From Deinococcus radiopugnans ATCC 19172 (GTDB lineage Bacteria; Deinococcota; Deinococci; Deinococcales; Deinococcaceae): 64,000 nucleotides of DNA. The stretch covers positions 62,001-126,000 of the forward strand of contig NZ_VDMO01000004.1 of NCBI RefSeq assembly GCF_006335125.1, read 5' to 3'. Numbering within the stretch: the first letter of the stretch is position 1; every line of letters starts with the position of its first letter. This document shows, piece after piece, positions 43,636 to 56,267 of this stretch. The notes under the pieces were generated by a model. It worked only from the letters and a program-made list of their open reading frames with translations, ran no database searches and was not told the DNA's origin. Both the position numbers and the translations under genes were made by a program.

Positions 43636-43911
43636 CATGCTGGCCTGATCGGTCTTCTGCCCACGCCTGGGCGGCTTCCACCTTGGTTGGCGCAATCCAG
43701 CGACGATGCGCCTGGCCCTCCACACGGCGCTGGAAGCGCTGGCCCCTGCAGCGCAGAGCATAACCCGGACTCTCTGACACTCTCTGCGCGCGCTTTGACG
43801 TATCATGCGCCCGGTTTCGCACGGCGTCCGTGAGCAAGTTTCCGTTGATCCACGGCTCCGAACCCCGCGCACGGCGAGCCTATCCCCAGCTCCGGAGGAG
43901 GACGCCCGAAC
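43636..43911. other. tRNA-speA intergenic region with possible integrase relic and speA leader
   Basis: On the minus strand a short open frame (43556-43837) reads FQRRVEGQAHRRWIAPTKVE, which faintly resembles the N-terminal arm-binding domain of tyrosine recombinases, but it has no stable start and ends in tRNA-antisense sequence. The plus strand holds the long speA leader with GGAGGAGG at about 43891. No other gene is seen. Confidence 0.4.
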
Positions 43912-45840
<1,929 letters not shown>

Positions 45841-45858
45841 GCTTCAGCCACTTCGGGA

Positions 45859-45884
45859 CGGCGAACCTTTCATCGGGTTCGCCG
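45859..45884 (+). terminator. speA terminator
   Basis: Nine-bp stem CGGCGAACC / GGTTCGCCG with loop TTTCATCG, then CCGTATTT. Confidence 0.85.
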
Positions 45885-45942
45885 CCGTATTTGGTAGGCG
45901 GCAGCCCTGGTCTGGAGCGGGGTTTAGAGCAGTTGTCCGAAT

Positions 45943-47128
45943 GGTAGAAGGCTGGAATCATAACCGACATGCCTGATATGAGGGGCGTCCGGGGCGTATC
46001 CCCGGACGTATGCAATCACCCTCACTCAACAGTTTCCGCTGCCTCAACCTCGCCTGTCCAACTGCTGGACAGTCAGGTCTCGGGAATATTCGTCACCGCA
46101 AGTGGTACGACACGCGCTCGGGGCCGCGCCGGTTGCTCCGCTGCTCGACCTGCGCCCAGGAATTCAGTGAACGCAAAGGCACCGCCCTGTGGAACGTAAA
46201 GCTCCCCTGTGAGCGGGTGGAGAGCATCGTGGAGCACGTGACGCGCGGGAACAGCTTCAAGCAGACCGCTGAACTCACCCACACCCACCGCACCACCGTC
46301 TCCCGGCTGGCGTGCATCGCAGGCGAACACGCTGCGCGTGTTCACGATCAACACGCCCAAGATCTGCACGTAACGAGCCTCCAGGCCGATGAACGGCACG
46401 GCTTCGTGGGGCGTAAGGATCAGCCGTGCTGGGAGGCTACGGTCATCGACCCATGCTCAAAATTCATCGTCCAGAACGCTCTGGGGGCGAGAACGACTGA
46501 TCTGGCCATGCGGTTGCTGTTCGGCGCCCGTTCACGGCTGCACGATCCACATGGCATCGTGCTCTTCACCGATGGCTGGCTTCCATATGAATCGCTGTTC
46601 CCAGCCGTGTTTGGACGCCCCTTCCAGCCCAAGCGTCAAGGGAAGCGTGGACGCTTCCCCAAACTTCAGTACCGCATTCCCCGGACTTCAGGGCACGTGC
46701 GCATCATCAAGACGTCTCAGGGCAAGCGGGTGGTGGACATCCGCATCGAACGCGCCGCTGGGAGCCGGCGGCGCGTCGACCAGGAACTGGCCTCTCTCGG
46801 CTACAACACCCCCAACACCTCGGCGGTGGAACGGCACAACGGGACGGCCCGGCGCATGAATCCACACCAGGTCCGCAGAAGCCTCGCGTTTGCGAGGCTT
46901 CCCCACGTCCGTCAGACGGTCAGCGATCTGGTGGGCGGGGTCTACAACTTCTGTCGGGTGAACCGGAGCCTGCGAGTCAAGTTGGATGAACCGATGGGGC
47001 GTCGTCAATATGCGCAACGGACGCCAGCAATGGCCATCGGGATCACGGACACGGTGTGGAGCGTGCTGCGCCTACTCGGCACCGTGGTCATGAAGAACCC
47101 ATGTCGGTCATGATTCCAGCCTTCTACC
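45943..47128. mobile_element. Complete IS1-family insertion sequence (1186 bp)
   Basis: Terminal inverted repeats of 29 bp with a single mismatch start GGTAGAAGGCTGGAATCAT at both ends. An 8-bp target duplication GTCCGAAT is present at 45935-45942 and 47129-47136. One intact transposase fills the interior. Perfect TSD and intact ORF indicate a recent insertion. Confidence 0.95.
46010..47113 (+). CDS. IS1-family transposase, single ORF
   Basis: 367 residues. An N-terminal zinc-finger-like CLNLAC...CSTC, then a helix-turn-helix (VTRGNSFKQTAELTHTHRTTVSRLACIAGEHAARV), then a DDE core with LQADERHGFVG, LFTDGWLPY and SAVERHNGTARRMNPHQVRRS (the ERxN motif of IS1 transposases). Unlike classic IS1, no frameshift is needed, as in the single-ORF members of the family. 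The stop lies inside the right inverted repeat. A hairpin GTCCGGGG...CCCCGGAC (45987-46007) sits directly before the ATG and may hide it from readthrough transcripts. Confidence 0.93.
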   Translation: MQSPSLNSFRCLNLACPTAGQSGLGNIRHRKWYDTRSGPRRLLRCSTCAQEFSERKGTALWNVKLPCERVESIVEHVTRGNSFKQTAELTHTHRTTVSRLACIAGEHAARVHDQHAQDLHVTSLQADERHGFVGRKDQPCWEATVIDPCSKFIVQNALGARTTDLAMRLLFGARSRLHDPHGIVLFTDGWLPYESLFPAVFGRPFQPKRQGKRGRFPKLQYRIPRTSGHVRIIKTSQGKRVVDIRIERAAGSRRRVDQELASLGYNTPNTSAVERHNGTARRMNPHQVRRSLAFARLPHVRQTVSDLVGGVYNFCRVNRSLRVKLDEPMGRRQYAQRTPAMAIGITDTVWSVLRLLGTVVMKNPCRS

Positions 47129-47242
47129 GTCCGAATTACAGCATCAGAAAAGGAGACTTCTGATGCCTCCATTCTCCCAACTGCTCGTTGAAATCCACTC
47201 ACTCCGTTCGGTCAAAAGGAAACAGCTCTTTTGACAACTGCT

Positions 47243-48052
47243 CTAACGCGGCGGCGCACCGGGAAGGTCCACCGCCTGCACCGGGACCGGCTCGCCGAAG
47301 CGCGGGTACTTGCTGCCCAGGCTGGGCTTGCCGCGCCCGCACAGCACGGTGATTTTGGGCAGGCCGCCGCCCTGGATCTCGGCCAGCGCCAGCCGACCGG
47401 TCTCGTAGGCCCCCATGTCGATGTACAGGTGCCGGCCCAGCCGCGCGGGCACCGGCACGGGGGTGTGTCCGTGGATGCTGTACACCACGCCCTCAGGCAT
47501 GGCGAACGGCCCCTCGAAGGGACGCAGCCACAGCGCCGCCGTCAGCGGATCCGGGTACTGCTGATGGCGCACCGGCGGCGAGGCGTGCGCGATCAGCACG
47601 CTGGGCAATGCGGGCGGCTCGGCATGCACCGCGCCGTCCCCGGTGACGTAGACCACCCGGTCCAGGTCCTGCAGATACTCCTCCAGCAGCGGCGGGAACT
47701 GCTCCAGCGTCAGCCCGCCCAGTTCGCTGCGAACCGTCTCTCCGCCCGCCCGCATCCACGACCGGAAGCCCTCGATGGCGCGGCGGTAGTCGCCCATGTC
47801 GTGGGTGCCCAGGTACTGCCGGTACCAGCGCAGGCCCGACGCCGCCATCAGTTCGTGGTTGCCCATCAGCAGCGTGGCGCGGCCCTCCTTCTTCAGGGTC
47901 AGCAGCTTTTCCACCACCTTCATGCTGCGCGGCCCCCGGTCAATCGCGTCGCCCAGACACACGAAATGCGCCTCCGGGTACTGGGCCAGGGTGGCGTCCA
48001 GCAGGTCCGGCCGGCCATGTAGGTCCGGCACCACCACCACCTGACGGGTCAC
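47243..48052 (-). CDS. PPP-type metallophosphoesterase (bis-tetraphosphatase/protein phosphatase-like)
   Basis: 269 residues. VVVPDLHGRPDLLDATL (DxH, here DLH), FVCLGDAIDRGPRSMKVVEKL (GDxxDRG), LLMGNHELMAA (GNHE), LIAHASPP and IHGHTPV (metal His residues) are all present, so it should be active. The PPP set fits ApaH- or PrpE-like phosphatases. It starts with GTG overlapping the DUF3006 gene's stop by 4 nt. Its TAG stop is formed by the end of the family-1 repeat, and the final GAPPR tail may be recent. Confidence 0.92.
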   Translation of the reverse strand: MTRQVVVVPDLHGRPDLLDATLAQYPEAHFVCLGDAIDRGPRSMKVVEKLLTLKKEGRATLLMGNHELMAASGLRWYRQYLGTHDMGDYRRAIEGFRSWMRAGGETVRSELGGLTLEQFPPLLEEYLQDLDRVVYVTGDGAVHAEPPALPSVLIAHASPPVRHQQYPDPLTAALWLRPFEGPFAMPEGVVYSIHGHTPVPVPARLGRHLYIDMGAYETGRLALAEIQGGGLPKITVLCGRGKPSLGSKYPRFGEPVPVQAVDLPGAPPR

Positions 48053-48315
48053 GGCCCCTCCTCCTCGGCCTCATCCACAAAGTCCAGCAGCGTCTGCTTG
48101 CTGCGTTCGCGCAGAAGGCGGGCACCGTCCGGATCAGGCGTGAAGGTCACGGTGCCGTCCGCCACGCCCACCCGGTACGCCGCGCCGTCCGCCGCCTGGG
48201 GCAGCCACTCGGCGGGCAGCTGAAAGGTGCGGCCCTGCGTGTCCTCCACGTCGGCCAGCCCCGCGTCCTCGTCCAGCACATCGATCACCAGCAGTTCTTC
48301 GGCGTTCACGCTCAT
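48049..48315 (-). CDS. DUF3006-like small protein
   Basis: 88 residues. LLVIDVLDEDAGLADVEDTQGRTFQLPAEWLPQAADGAAYRVGVADGTVTFTPDPDGARLLRERSKQTLLDFVDE fits DUF3006, a small beta-barrel domain followed by a helix. It overlaps the next phosphoesterase by 4 nt. TAGACT lies 7 nt before the ATG, so it is leaderless. Role unknown. Confidence 0.82.
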   Translation of the reverse strand: MSVNAEELLVIDVLDEDAGLADVEDTQGRTFQLPAEWLPQAADGAAYRVGVADGTVTFTPDPDGARLLRERSKQTLLDFVDEAEEEGP

Positions 48316-48407
48316 TGGGGGCAGTCTAGCGCCCCGCCTCTCATCCCTCGCCCACCTGCACCGTTCGGAGGACGCCTTGCCCCCAGCAGGGGGGTAGGCT
48401 GCGGGCC

Positions 48408-49304
48408 ATGTCTGCCTCCCGCCTGCGTGGCCCCCTCCTGACCCGCCGCCGCGTGCTGCGCGGGCTGGCCGGTGGCGGGCTGGGCACCCTGGCGCTGGGG
48501 GGAGCGGGCGCGGCGCAGGCCTACCGCTTCGGCGTGACGCGCCACACCCGCGCGCTGCCGGGGCTGACGCGGCCCGTGCGGGTGGCCCTCCTGACCGATC
48601 TGCACTACGGCCTGTTCATCTACGGCGGCAGCGTGCGCGCCTGGGTCGACGCCACCAACGCCGCCAGGCCAGAGCTGATCGTGCTGGGCGGCGATCAGAT
48701 GGATTACCGCGCCGATGAACCGCCCACCGGCCTGCTGACCGAGCTGAAGCGGCTGAAGGCCCCGCTGGGCGTGTACGGCGTGTGGGGCAACCACGACTAC
48801 GGCAGTTTCGGCAAGTACTACAGCCCGCACTACGGCCCGCGCCGCGACGACTGGCCGCAGGTCCGCGAGAGTCTGCGCGCCGCCTACGCGGAGGCCGGGG
48901 TCACCATCTTGCGGAATGAGGGGCGCCGCGTACGTGAGGACCTGTATCTGGCCGGGGTGGATGACCTGTGGGAAGGAGAGGTGGACCTGGGCGCGGCGCT
49001 GGCTGGGAAACCGGTGCAGGGAGCAACGCTGCTGGTCAGCCACAACCCCGATCTGCTGCCGGACCTGCCCCCCGGCCCCGGCCTGGTGCTGTGCGGCCAT
49101 ACCCACGGCGGCCAGATTCGGCTGCCCCTCATCGGCGCTCCGGTGGTGCCCAGCCGATATGGGCAGCGCTACGCGATGGGCTGGGTCACGGGGGCGCACG
49201 GCACGCCCGCCTACGTCAGTCGGGGCCTGGGCCTCAGCGGCGTGCCGCTGCGCAACCTGTGCGAGCCGGAAGTGGCCCTGTTCACGCTGACACCGGAGAC
49301 CTGA
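48408..49304 (+). CDS. Tat-exported metallophosphoesterase (YkuE-like)
   Basis: 298 residues. [28 protein letters not shown] is a twin-arginine signal. [45 protein letters not shown] and [16 protein letters not shown] are the five metal-binding motifs of YkuE/LpxG-type phosphoesterases (UDP-diacylglucosamine hydrolase relatives). The enzyme acts outside the membrane. TAGGCT is 7 nt before the ATG, so the gene is predicted leaderless. Substrate not known in deinococci. Confidence 0.93.
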   Translation: MSASRLRGPLLTRRRVLRGLAGGGLGTLALGGAGAAQAYRFGVTRHTRALPGLTRPVRVALLTDLHYGLFIYGGSVRAWVDATNAARPELIVLGGDQMDYRADEPPTGLLTELKRLKAPLGVYGVWGNHDYGSFGKYYSPHYGPRRDDWPQVRESLRAAYAEAGVTILRNEGRRVREDLYLAGVDDLWEGEVDLGAALAGKPVQGATLLVSHNPDLLPDLPPGPGLVLCGHTHGGQIRLPLIGAPVVPSRYGQRYAMGWVTGAHGTPAYVSRGLGLSGVPLRNLCEPEVALFTLTPET

Positions 49305-49325
49305 CGACAGGCCGCCCATAAAAGA

Positions 49326-49347
49326 ACCCTCTCTGTGACGAGAGGGT
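49326..49347 (-). terminator. Terminator for accDA
   Basis: ACCCTCTC / GAGAGGGT stem, loop TGTGAC, followed on the minus strand by a T-rich TTCTTTTATG. Confidence 0.85.
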
Positions 49348-49366
49348 CAGGGGCGGGGGTCCGTTC

Positions 49367-51162
<1,796 letters not shown>

Positions 51163-51307
51163 GCGGTTCAGTCCTCCAGGGGTCCATCGTTACCGCCGCA
51201 TTCTAACGGCGTGACCGCCGAACAAATACACCGGGTCCAGCAAACGCCGGGGAAAACGGGCCGGGCGGTCAGGGGCGTGCCCTGAACGCCGCCCCGAACT
51301 TGGGGAA

Positions 51308-51805
51308 TCAAAGCTTCTTGTCGAGCCGGATCTCGCCTGCGGCGGCCTGCGTGACCGGGATCTCGCCCAGCCGGGTTTTCAGGTAGTCGTCCAGCTGCGC
51401 CAGTTGCAGGTTCATGTCGCGCTGAAGCTCGTCGATCCGGCTGTGGACCGCCCGCAGTTCGTTGCTGGTCTCCCCGGTGCCCAGGGCATTCAGGCGGGTG
51501 TCGAGGTGACTGCGCAGCTCGGCAAAGCGGCTGCCCTCCTGACTGTCCAGGCTGAGGCGCAACGTTTCCATGTCGCGCAGCAGCTTGGCGGTGTCGGCCT
51601 GGGCGCGCAGGTTGCTGATGCCCGCCCAGAAGTAGAACAGCAGCGCGGCGAAGATGGCGGTCAGCAGCATGATCAGCCCGATGGGGGCGGTGACGTACTG
51701 GATGAAGCCCAGGTTCATGGGCTGCAGCGCCATCAGCGAGCCGAAATTCAGCACGGCGAAAATCAGGAGGAGGACGAGACCGGCGATCAGGACAATTGTC
51801 CGCAT
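51308..51805 (-). CDS. LapA-like (DUF1049) membrane protein with coiled coil
   Basis: 165 residues. Two helices (TIVLIAGLVLLLIFAVLNFGS and TAPIGLIMLLTAIFAALLFYFWAG) make the LapA domain, followed by a cytoplasmic coiled coil (NLRAQADTAKLLRDMETLRLSLDSQEG to about 140). TAAGCT is 6 nt before the ATG, so it is leaderless. LapA homologues help assemble envelope polysaccharide or cell-surface complexes; the function here is unknown. Confidence 0.85.
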   Translation of the reverse strand: MRTIVLIAGLVLLLIFAVLNFGSLMALQPMNLGFIQYVTAPIGLIMLLTAIFAALLFYFWAGISNLRAQADTAKLLRDMETLRLSLDSQEGSRFAELRSHLDTRLNALGTGETSNELRAVHSRIDELQRDMNLQLAQLDDYLKTRLGEIPVTQAAAGEIRLDKKL

Positions 51806-51945
51806 GGTCTGAGCTTAACACCACGCTTCCCCTGACCCGCGCGGGCGGCTTTGCGAGACTTTTACACTCCGCACTTTCACACCCCGCGCCGGCCCCGGCG
51901 GATATCACGGTTCTCACCCGCACGCAGGCGGTATCCTGTGGCCCT

Positions 51946-52257
51946 ATGTCCCTCGTCGTGTTGGTTACCCTCCCCCCCGAACGGGCGCATGACCTGGCCC
52001 GCACGCTGGTCGCCGAGCATCTGGCGGGTTGCGTCAACATCCTGCCTGGCGTCCAGAGCGTGTACCGCTGGCAGGGCGACGTCGCCGAGGACCCCGAGAG
52101 CATGCTGCTGATCAAGACCAGCGGCGAGAAATACCCTGAACTCGAAGCCCGCATCAAGTCCCTTCACCCCTACGAGGTTCCCGAGATCCTGGCCCTGCAA
52201 TACGACCGCGCCCTGCCGGAATTTCAGACCTGGCTGCGGGAAGCGCTGAGTCCGTGA
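51946..52257 (+). CDS. cutA: CutA1-type divalent-cation tolerance protein
   Basis: 103 residues from ATG 51946 (TATCCT 8 nt upstream). VLVTLPPERAHDLARTLVAEHLAGCVNILPGVQSVYRWQGDVAEDPESMLLIKTSGEKYPELEARIKSLHPYEVPEILAL covers the whole family signature. CutA1 proteins are very stable trimers linked to copper tolerance; the true role is uncertain. The longer open frame upstream is not supported. Confidence 0.96.
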   Translation: MSLVVLVTLPPERAHDLARTLVAEHLAGCVNILPGVQSVYRWQGDVAEDPESMLLIKTSGEKYPELEARIKSLHPYEVPEILALQYDRALPEFQTWLREALSP

Positions 52258-52388
52258 GCTGAGGACAGAGGCAACGGGAACAAAAGCCCGCCTGACCTCT
52301 TCCGCTGCGGCCAGATGGGCCAAGAACACGAAAAACCCCGCCGCGCGGTGGGCGGGCGGAGCCTACAGGTCGCTTGCGCTGAGGGCGG

Positions 52389-52727
52389 TCAGCCCTTCTG
52401 GGCCGGGGTGGTGACCTCCACGGCGGTCAGGGTCTGCGTGACGCGGTAGGTGTGCTGCACCCCTTTCGGCACGCAGTAGCTGTCACCCTCTCCCAGCATC
52501 AGGGTCTGGCCGTTCATCTTCAGTTCCACCTGACCGCTGATCACGTATCCCAGCGTCTCGTAATCGTTGGCATGGGGCTGCTTGTCGGCGGTGTCGGCCG
52601 GCTGTTCGTTGTGCCACAGGCGCATGCTGCCCTGCTGTCCGGCCACCAGATGGTGCTGGCCGTCCTGACCATGCGTGGTTTCGCTGCGGCTGACTTTGTA
52701 CTGCTGGCTGTCGCTGTTCTGGGTCAT
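52389..52727 (-). CDS. Small cupin-domain protein
   Basis: 112 residues. ANDYETLGYVISGQVELKMNGQTLMLGEGDSYCVPKGVQHTYRV is a single cupin barrel (motif 1 with few metal ligands, motif 2 GDSYCVPKGVQH). The metal site looks incomplete. The ATG overlaps the stop of a 12-codon upstream ORF (52724-52762), with ATGA overlap; its -10 is less clear than in other cases. Function unknown. Confidence 0.85.
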   Translation of the reverse strand: MTQNSDSQQYKVSRSETTHGQDGQHHLVAGQQGSMRLWHNEQPADTADKQPHANDYETLGYVISGQVELKMNGQTLMLGEGDSYCVPKGVQHTYRVTQTLTAVEVTTPAQKG

Positions 52728-52805
52728 GGCCTCACTCTCACCCCTGACCCGGCACGCGGCATGATGGGGGGTTAAGCGGGCCTTCACCGGCACTTCGCCG
52801 GGGCT

Positions 52806-55800
52806 TTAGGTGAGGTGACCCTCAGGCCGAATCCCACCCCCCTCCAGAGCAGCCTGGAGCGGGGCGAAGAAGCGCCGTACCTCGGCGTTGGCCCCCGGAT
52901 GGCTCAGGGCGTGGGCCAGCAACCGGGCGGCCTCGGCGGGGTCGCCCCGGCTGTGGGCGCAGGCGGCCAGTCCCCCCAGCAGTTCAGCGTGCAGCGAGGG
53001 CGAGTCATGTTCGTCGACCAGCGCTCCGGCTTCCAGGTAGTGGGCGCGGGCCACCTCCACACGGCCGCACAGGTGCTCGGCGTGGCCCAGATTCAGCAGG
53101 ATGTTGGCAATCTCCCAGACCTGGGCCGCGTCCTGCGCCTCCCGCAACAGTTCCCGGCCCAGGCGGACGCTGTCCTCGCCCTCGCCGCGCAGCAACTGCA
53201 CCCAGGCCAGCCCCATGCGGTTCAGGATCTGGCCCTCGCGGTCGCCGTGGTCCTCGTGCAGGTGCAGGGCCGCGCGCAGGCCCGCCTCGGCAGCCTCCAG
53301 CAGACGGTCCTCGGTGTCGATCAGGGCGGCGGTGTTCAGCAGCAGCGCGCGGGTCAGCGGCTCGTGGTCCGGCCCCAGCACCTGCAGCGCACGGGTGTTC
53401 AGGCGGCGGGCCTGCGGCAGCTGATCCAGATAGATCAGGCTGCGGGCCTGACCGCCCAGCGCCAGCGCCAGCAGTTCCGGGGCGCGGCGCGCGGCGCGGC
53501 TGCGGGTCAGCAGAGTCTGGGCCTGACGGTAGGCGTCCAGCGCCGCCGGGTACTCGCTGCGGCGGTGCAGGATCCGGCCCTGGACCAGCAGGGCGCCCGC
53601 GTGCTGCCGGGCGGCAAGGCGCGGATCGGCCTGCACCGCCGCAGTCAGGGCCGTGGCCGGTGTGTACTCCCCCAGGTGCTGCAGCGTCCGCGCCAGCGCC
53701 AGCCGGGCCTCGGCCAGCCGCGCAGGTGGCAGGGCCGGGGCGGCCCGCGCCGGACGCTGGAGGCTGTGGGCGCTGGAGCGCAAGACCTGCTCCAGATCCG
53801 CGCGGGCATCCAGAAAATAGGTGCGCGAGATGCGGTAGGGGTTCAGAGCCACCACGGCGTTCACCAGTGCCGCCTCCGGGCCGACGTCCGGGACACCGCG
53901 CCGCAGGAGCCCGGTCAGCAGCGAGCGCAGCGGCAGGTAGGCGGTGTCCAGCCGGGCCAGCCACTCGCGGTGCTGGGCCGGACCGGGCCAGGCCAGGGTG
54001 CGGGCCAGCACCGCGAGGGCGCGGCGACGGGCGGCCCGCCGCACGGGCGGCAGCGTGGAGTCCGGCTGAGTGTTTTGCGGCCCGCTCAGTTCCAGGCCCC
54101 CCGCCAGACGGTACAACCCCCGGCCGACGGAGACCAGGTAGCCGTGTTGCTGCAAACCCGCCAGCATCAGCGGCGAGGCTCCGCTGACCGCCTGCGCCCA
54201 CGGCAGGCTGAACACGTCGCTGAACAGTTCCAGGGCCGTCAGGGCGTGACGTTCCGGCGCGCCCAGCGGCAGCCCCCCCGCCCATCTGGCATGCGGCGCC
54301 GGGCGGGCAAGCAGGCTCTGCAGCAACCCGCCGGACGGGTCGATGGTCAGCGTCCGCAGCGCGTCCTGCAGCCGCGCCGGATCTCCCCTGACCCAGTCGG
54401 CGGCGCGTTCGGCCAGCCCCTGTCCGTCACCGGCCAGCGCAGGGGCGAGCGAGTTCAGGGCCTCGGCGACCACGGCGCGCTCCAGCAGCGGCAGCGCCAG
54501 CACCTGCTCGCCGGGCAGGCCCAGCGGGTGCGGCGCCGTGACAATCACGCGGGTGCCCGGCGCGAAGCTGAGCAGGCGTTCCAGGGCGGCGCCCCCCACC
54601 CCCGGCGGCAGGTCGTCGAGCAGCAGCAGCGTGGGCCGCCGGGCCAGCAGCCGGCCCACGCTTTCCAGCCCGCCCAGGTCGGCCGGGTGCCCCAGCAGGG
54701 TCTGGGCCAGCCGGCTCAGCAGTTCCTCGGTGCGGCCGATCCCGGCCAGCGAGACCGCCCACGCCCCGCCCGGAGCGTCATGGGCGCCTTCCATAAGGAG
54801 CTGCTCGGCCAGCCGGGTGCGCCCCCGACCGGCCGGCCCGGTCAGCACGACCACCGCGCCGCGCTGTAAGGCCTGCGCGGCCCTCTGGAACAGCGCGGCG
54901 CGGCCCCACAGGTAGGGACGGTTGTAATGCGGCGGGCGGGTCAGGTGACGCGCCGCACTCCACTGCCAGTCGGTGTCGGGCGCCACCTCGTCAGCCTGGG
55001 CGCTGTCCAGATCAGGGGGCTTCAGCCTCCGCTGGACCAGCTGCAGCGGGTCCTCATGGCGCAGCCGGGCTTCCAGCAGCAGCGCGCCCAGCCAGCGCCC
55101 GATCTCGGCGGGTACGCCCCTGGACCGCTGGGCCAGCCAGGTCTGCACCGGCCCGGCCAGCGGCGCCCCGCACAGCAGCCCTCCCAGCGCGCCCACGGCG
55201 CTGTCCGACAGCGGCGGCAACACAATGACCGGACGGGCCGGGTCCCGTCCAGCCGCATCAGCAGGCCCCGAGGCCGGCGCGACGCGGCCCACCACACAGA
55301 TCCGGGCCGCCGCCCGCAGCGGTTCGATGGCGTTCAGGGTATGGGGATCAAAGTCCTCGGGGCGGTCGAGCAGCAGCGCCAGCGGCTGGTCTGAAGGCGG
55401 CAGCATGTCCGGCAGAAGCCGCGGCGCGTCCTCGGCGGCCGTCAGGCCATCCAGAGGGGGCCGGTGCCCCGCAGGCCCATTGACCGGGTAACCATCAAGG
55501 GTGGCCGTCGCCCACGCGCCGTACTGCCGGAGCCGGCGGCTGCGGTTGCCCTGGATGGACAGCGTCCGGTAGCCCAGCAGCTGCGCGGCCCGGTCAGCCA
55601 CCTGCAAGAAGGCACTCAGGCCGCCGCCACGGCCCGTGCGGACCTCCACCAGCGCTGTGCCGTGTGCGGTGTTCAGCGCCGCCTGCAGACGCGTGGTCAG
55701 CTGTCCCAGGGCCTCGTCACGCTCCAGCAGACGGGGGTTGTGGTCTGGCGCCCCGGCACCCTCATCGTCGCTTACCAGGCGCCCCCGCCCCCGCCGTTTG

Positions 55801-56267
55801 GCCGCGTATAGCCGCCGGTCCACCCCGGCCAGCAGGCGCTGCGCGGTGCTGCCGGGCATGATCCCGGCCAGACCGGCACTCAACCGCAACGGCCGACCCG
55901 GCCGGGCCGCCAGCGCTGCCATCACCGCGCTGGCCCAGCCGGCCAGCTGCGCGGCATCCACCGGGGCCAGCACCGCGAACTCGTCCCCACCCAGACGGTA
56001 GGCCTGCCAGCCGGGATGCAGGTGGCCCCGCAAGGTGCCGGCCACCTCCACGAGGGCAGCGTCGCCCGCCGGGTGCCCCAGGGTGTCGTTGATCAGCTTG
56101 AGGTAGTCCAGATCGCACAGCAGCAGACTGCCGTGGCCCCGCGCGCACAACGTCTCAAGGTGCTGAAAAAACGCCTGCCGCTGGGGCAGCCCGGTCAGAT
56201 CGTCGGCGTGCTCTGGGGCGTCGGAGCGGAAACCGACCCCCAGCTTCAGGGCGGGGTCTTCAGTCAC
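52806..56267 (-). CDS. GGDEF domain fused to STAND-like ATPase and TPR region
   Basis: 1153 residues from GTG 56267; a GTG 21 nt upstream is possible, but the overlap with a leaderless upstream ORF favours this one. Residues about 22-165 are a diguanylate cyclase domain (RLGGDEFAVLAPV intact, DLTGLPQRQAF, CDLDYLKLINDTLGHPAGD). Then come ATPase-like segments: VEVRTGRGGGLSAF at about 205 and VVVLTGPAGRGRTRLAEQLL at about 480, both lacking the Walker lysine (Arg instead in the second), with LLLLDDLPPG as Walker B. The second half is helical repeats of TPR type (AAGLRAALHLHEDHGDREGQILNRMGLAWVQL). A c-di-GMP enzyme controlled by a sensor-transducer module; ligand unknown. Confidence 0.88.
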   Translation of the reverse strand: MTEDPALKLGVGFRSDAPEHADDLTGLPQRQAFFQHLETLCARGHGSLLLCDLDYLKLINDTLGHPAGDAALVEVAGTLRGHLHPGWQAYRLGGDEFAVLAPVDAAQLAGWASAVMAALAARPGRPLRLSAGLAGIMPGSTAQRLLAGVDRRLYAAKRRGRGRLVSDDEGAGAPDHNPRLLERDEALGQLTTRLQAALNTAHGTALVEVRTGRGGGLSAFLQVADRAAQLLGYRTLSIQGNRSRRLRQYGAWATATLDGYPVNGPAGHRPPLDGLTAAEDAPRLLPDMLPPSDQPLALLLDRPEDFDPHTLNAIEPLRAAARICVVGRVAPASGPADAAGRDPARPVIVLPPLSDSAVGALGGLLCGAPLAGPVQTWLAQRSRGVPAEIGRWLGALLLEARLRHEDPLQLVQRRLKPPDLDSAQADEVAPDTDWQWSAARHLTRPPHYNRPYLWGRAALFQRAAQALQRGAVVVLTGPAGRGRTRLAEQLLMEGAHDAPGGAWAVSLAGIGRTEELLSRLAQTLLGHPADLGGLESVGRLLARRPTLLLLDDLPPGVGGAALERLLSFAPGTRVIVTAPHPLGLPGEQVLALPLLERAVVAEALNSLAPALAGDGQGLAERAADWVRGDPARLQDALRTLTIDPSGGLLQSLLARPAPHARWAGGLPLGAPERHALTALELFSDVFSLPWAQAVSGASPLMLAGLQQHGYLVSVGRGLYRLAGGLELSGPQNTQPDSTLPPVRRAARRRALAVLARTLAWPGPAQHREWLARLDTAYLPLRSLLTGLLRRGVPDVGPEAALVNAVVALNPYRISRTYFLDARADLEQVLRSSAHSLQRPARAAPALPPARLAEARLALARTLQHLGEYTPATALTAAVQADPRLAARQHAGALLVQGRILHRRSEYPAALDAYRQAQTLLTRSRAARRAPELLALALGGQARSLIYLDQLPQARRLNTRALQVLGPDHEPLTRALLLNTAALIDTEDRLLEAAEAGLRAALHLHEDHGDREGQILNRMGLAWVQLLRGEGEDSVRLGRELLREAQDAAQVWEIANILLNLGHAEHLCGRVEVARAHYLEAGALVDEHDSPSLHAELLGGLAACAHSRGDPAEAARLLAHALSHPGANAEVRRFFAPLQAALEGGGIRPEGHLT

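Larger units (their letters stand above)
45925..47245. repeat. Intergenic repeat family 1, copy 3, split by an IS1-family insertion
   Basis: The left part is 45925-45942 (TAGAGCAGTTGTCCGAAT) and the right part is 47129-47245. Removing the IS and one target duplication gives a 127-bp copy like copy 1. Its ends GAGCAGTTGTC / GACAACTGCTC are perfectly complementary although both differ from copies 1 and 2. The final CTA supplies the stop codon (TAG) of the gene at 47243-48052. Confidence 0.9.
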
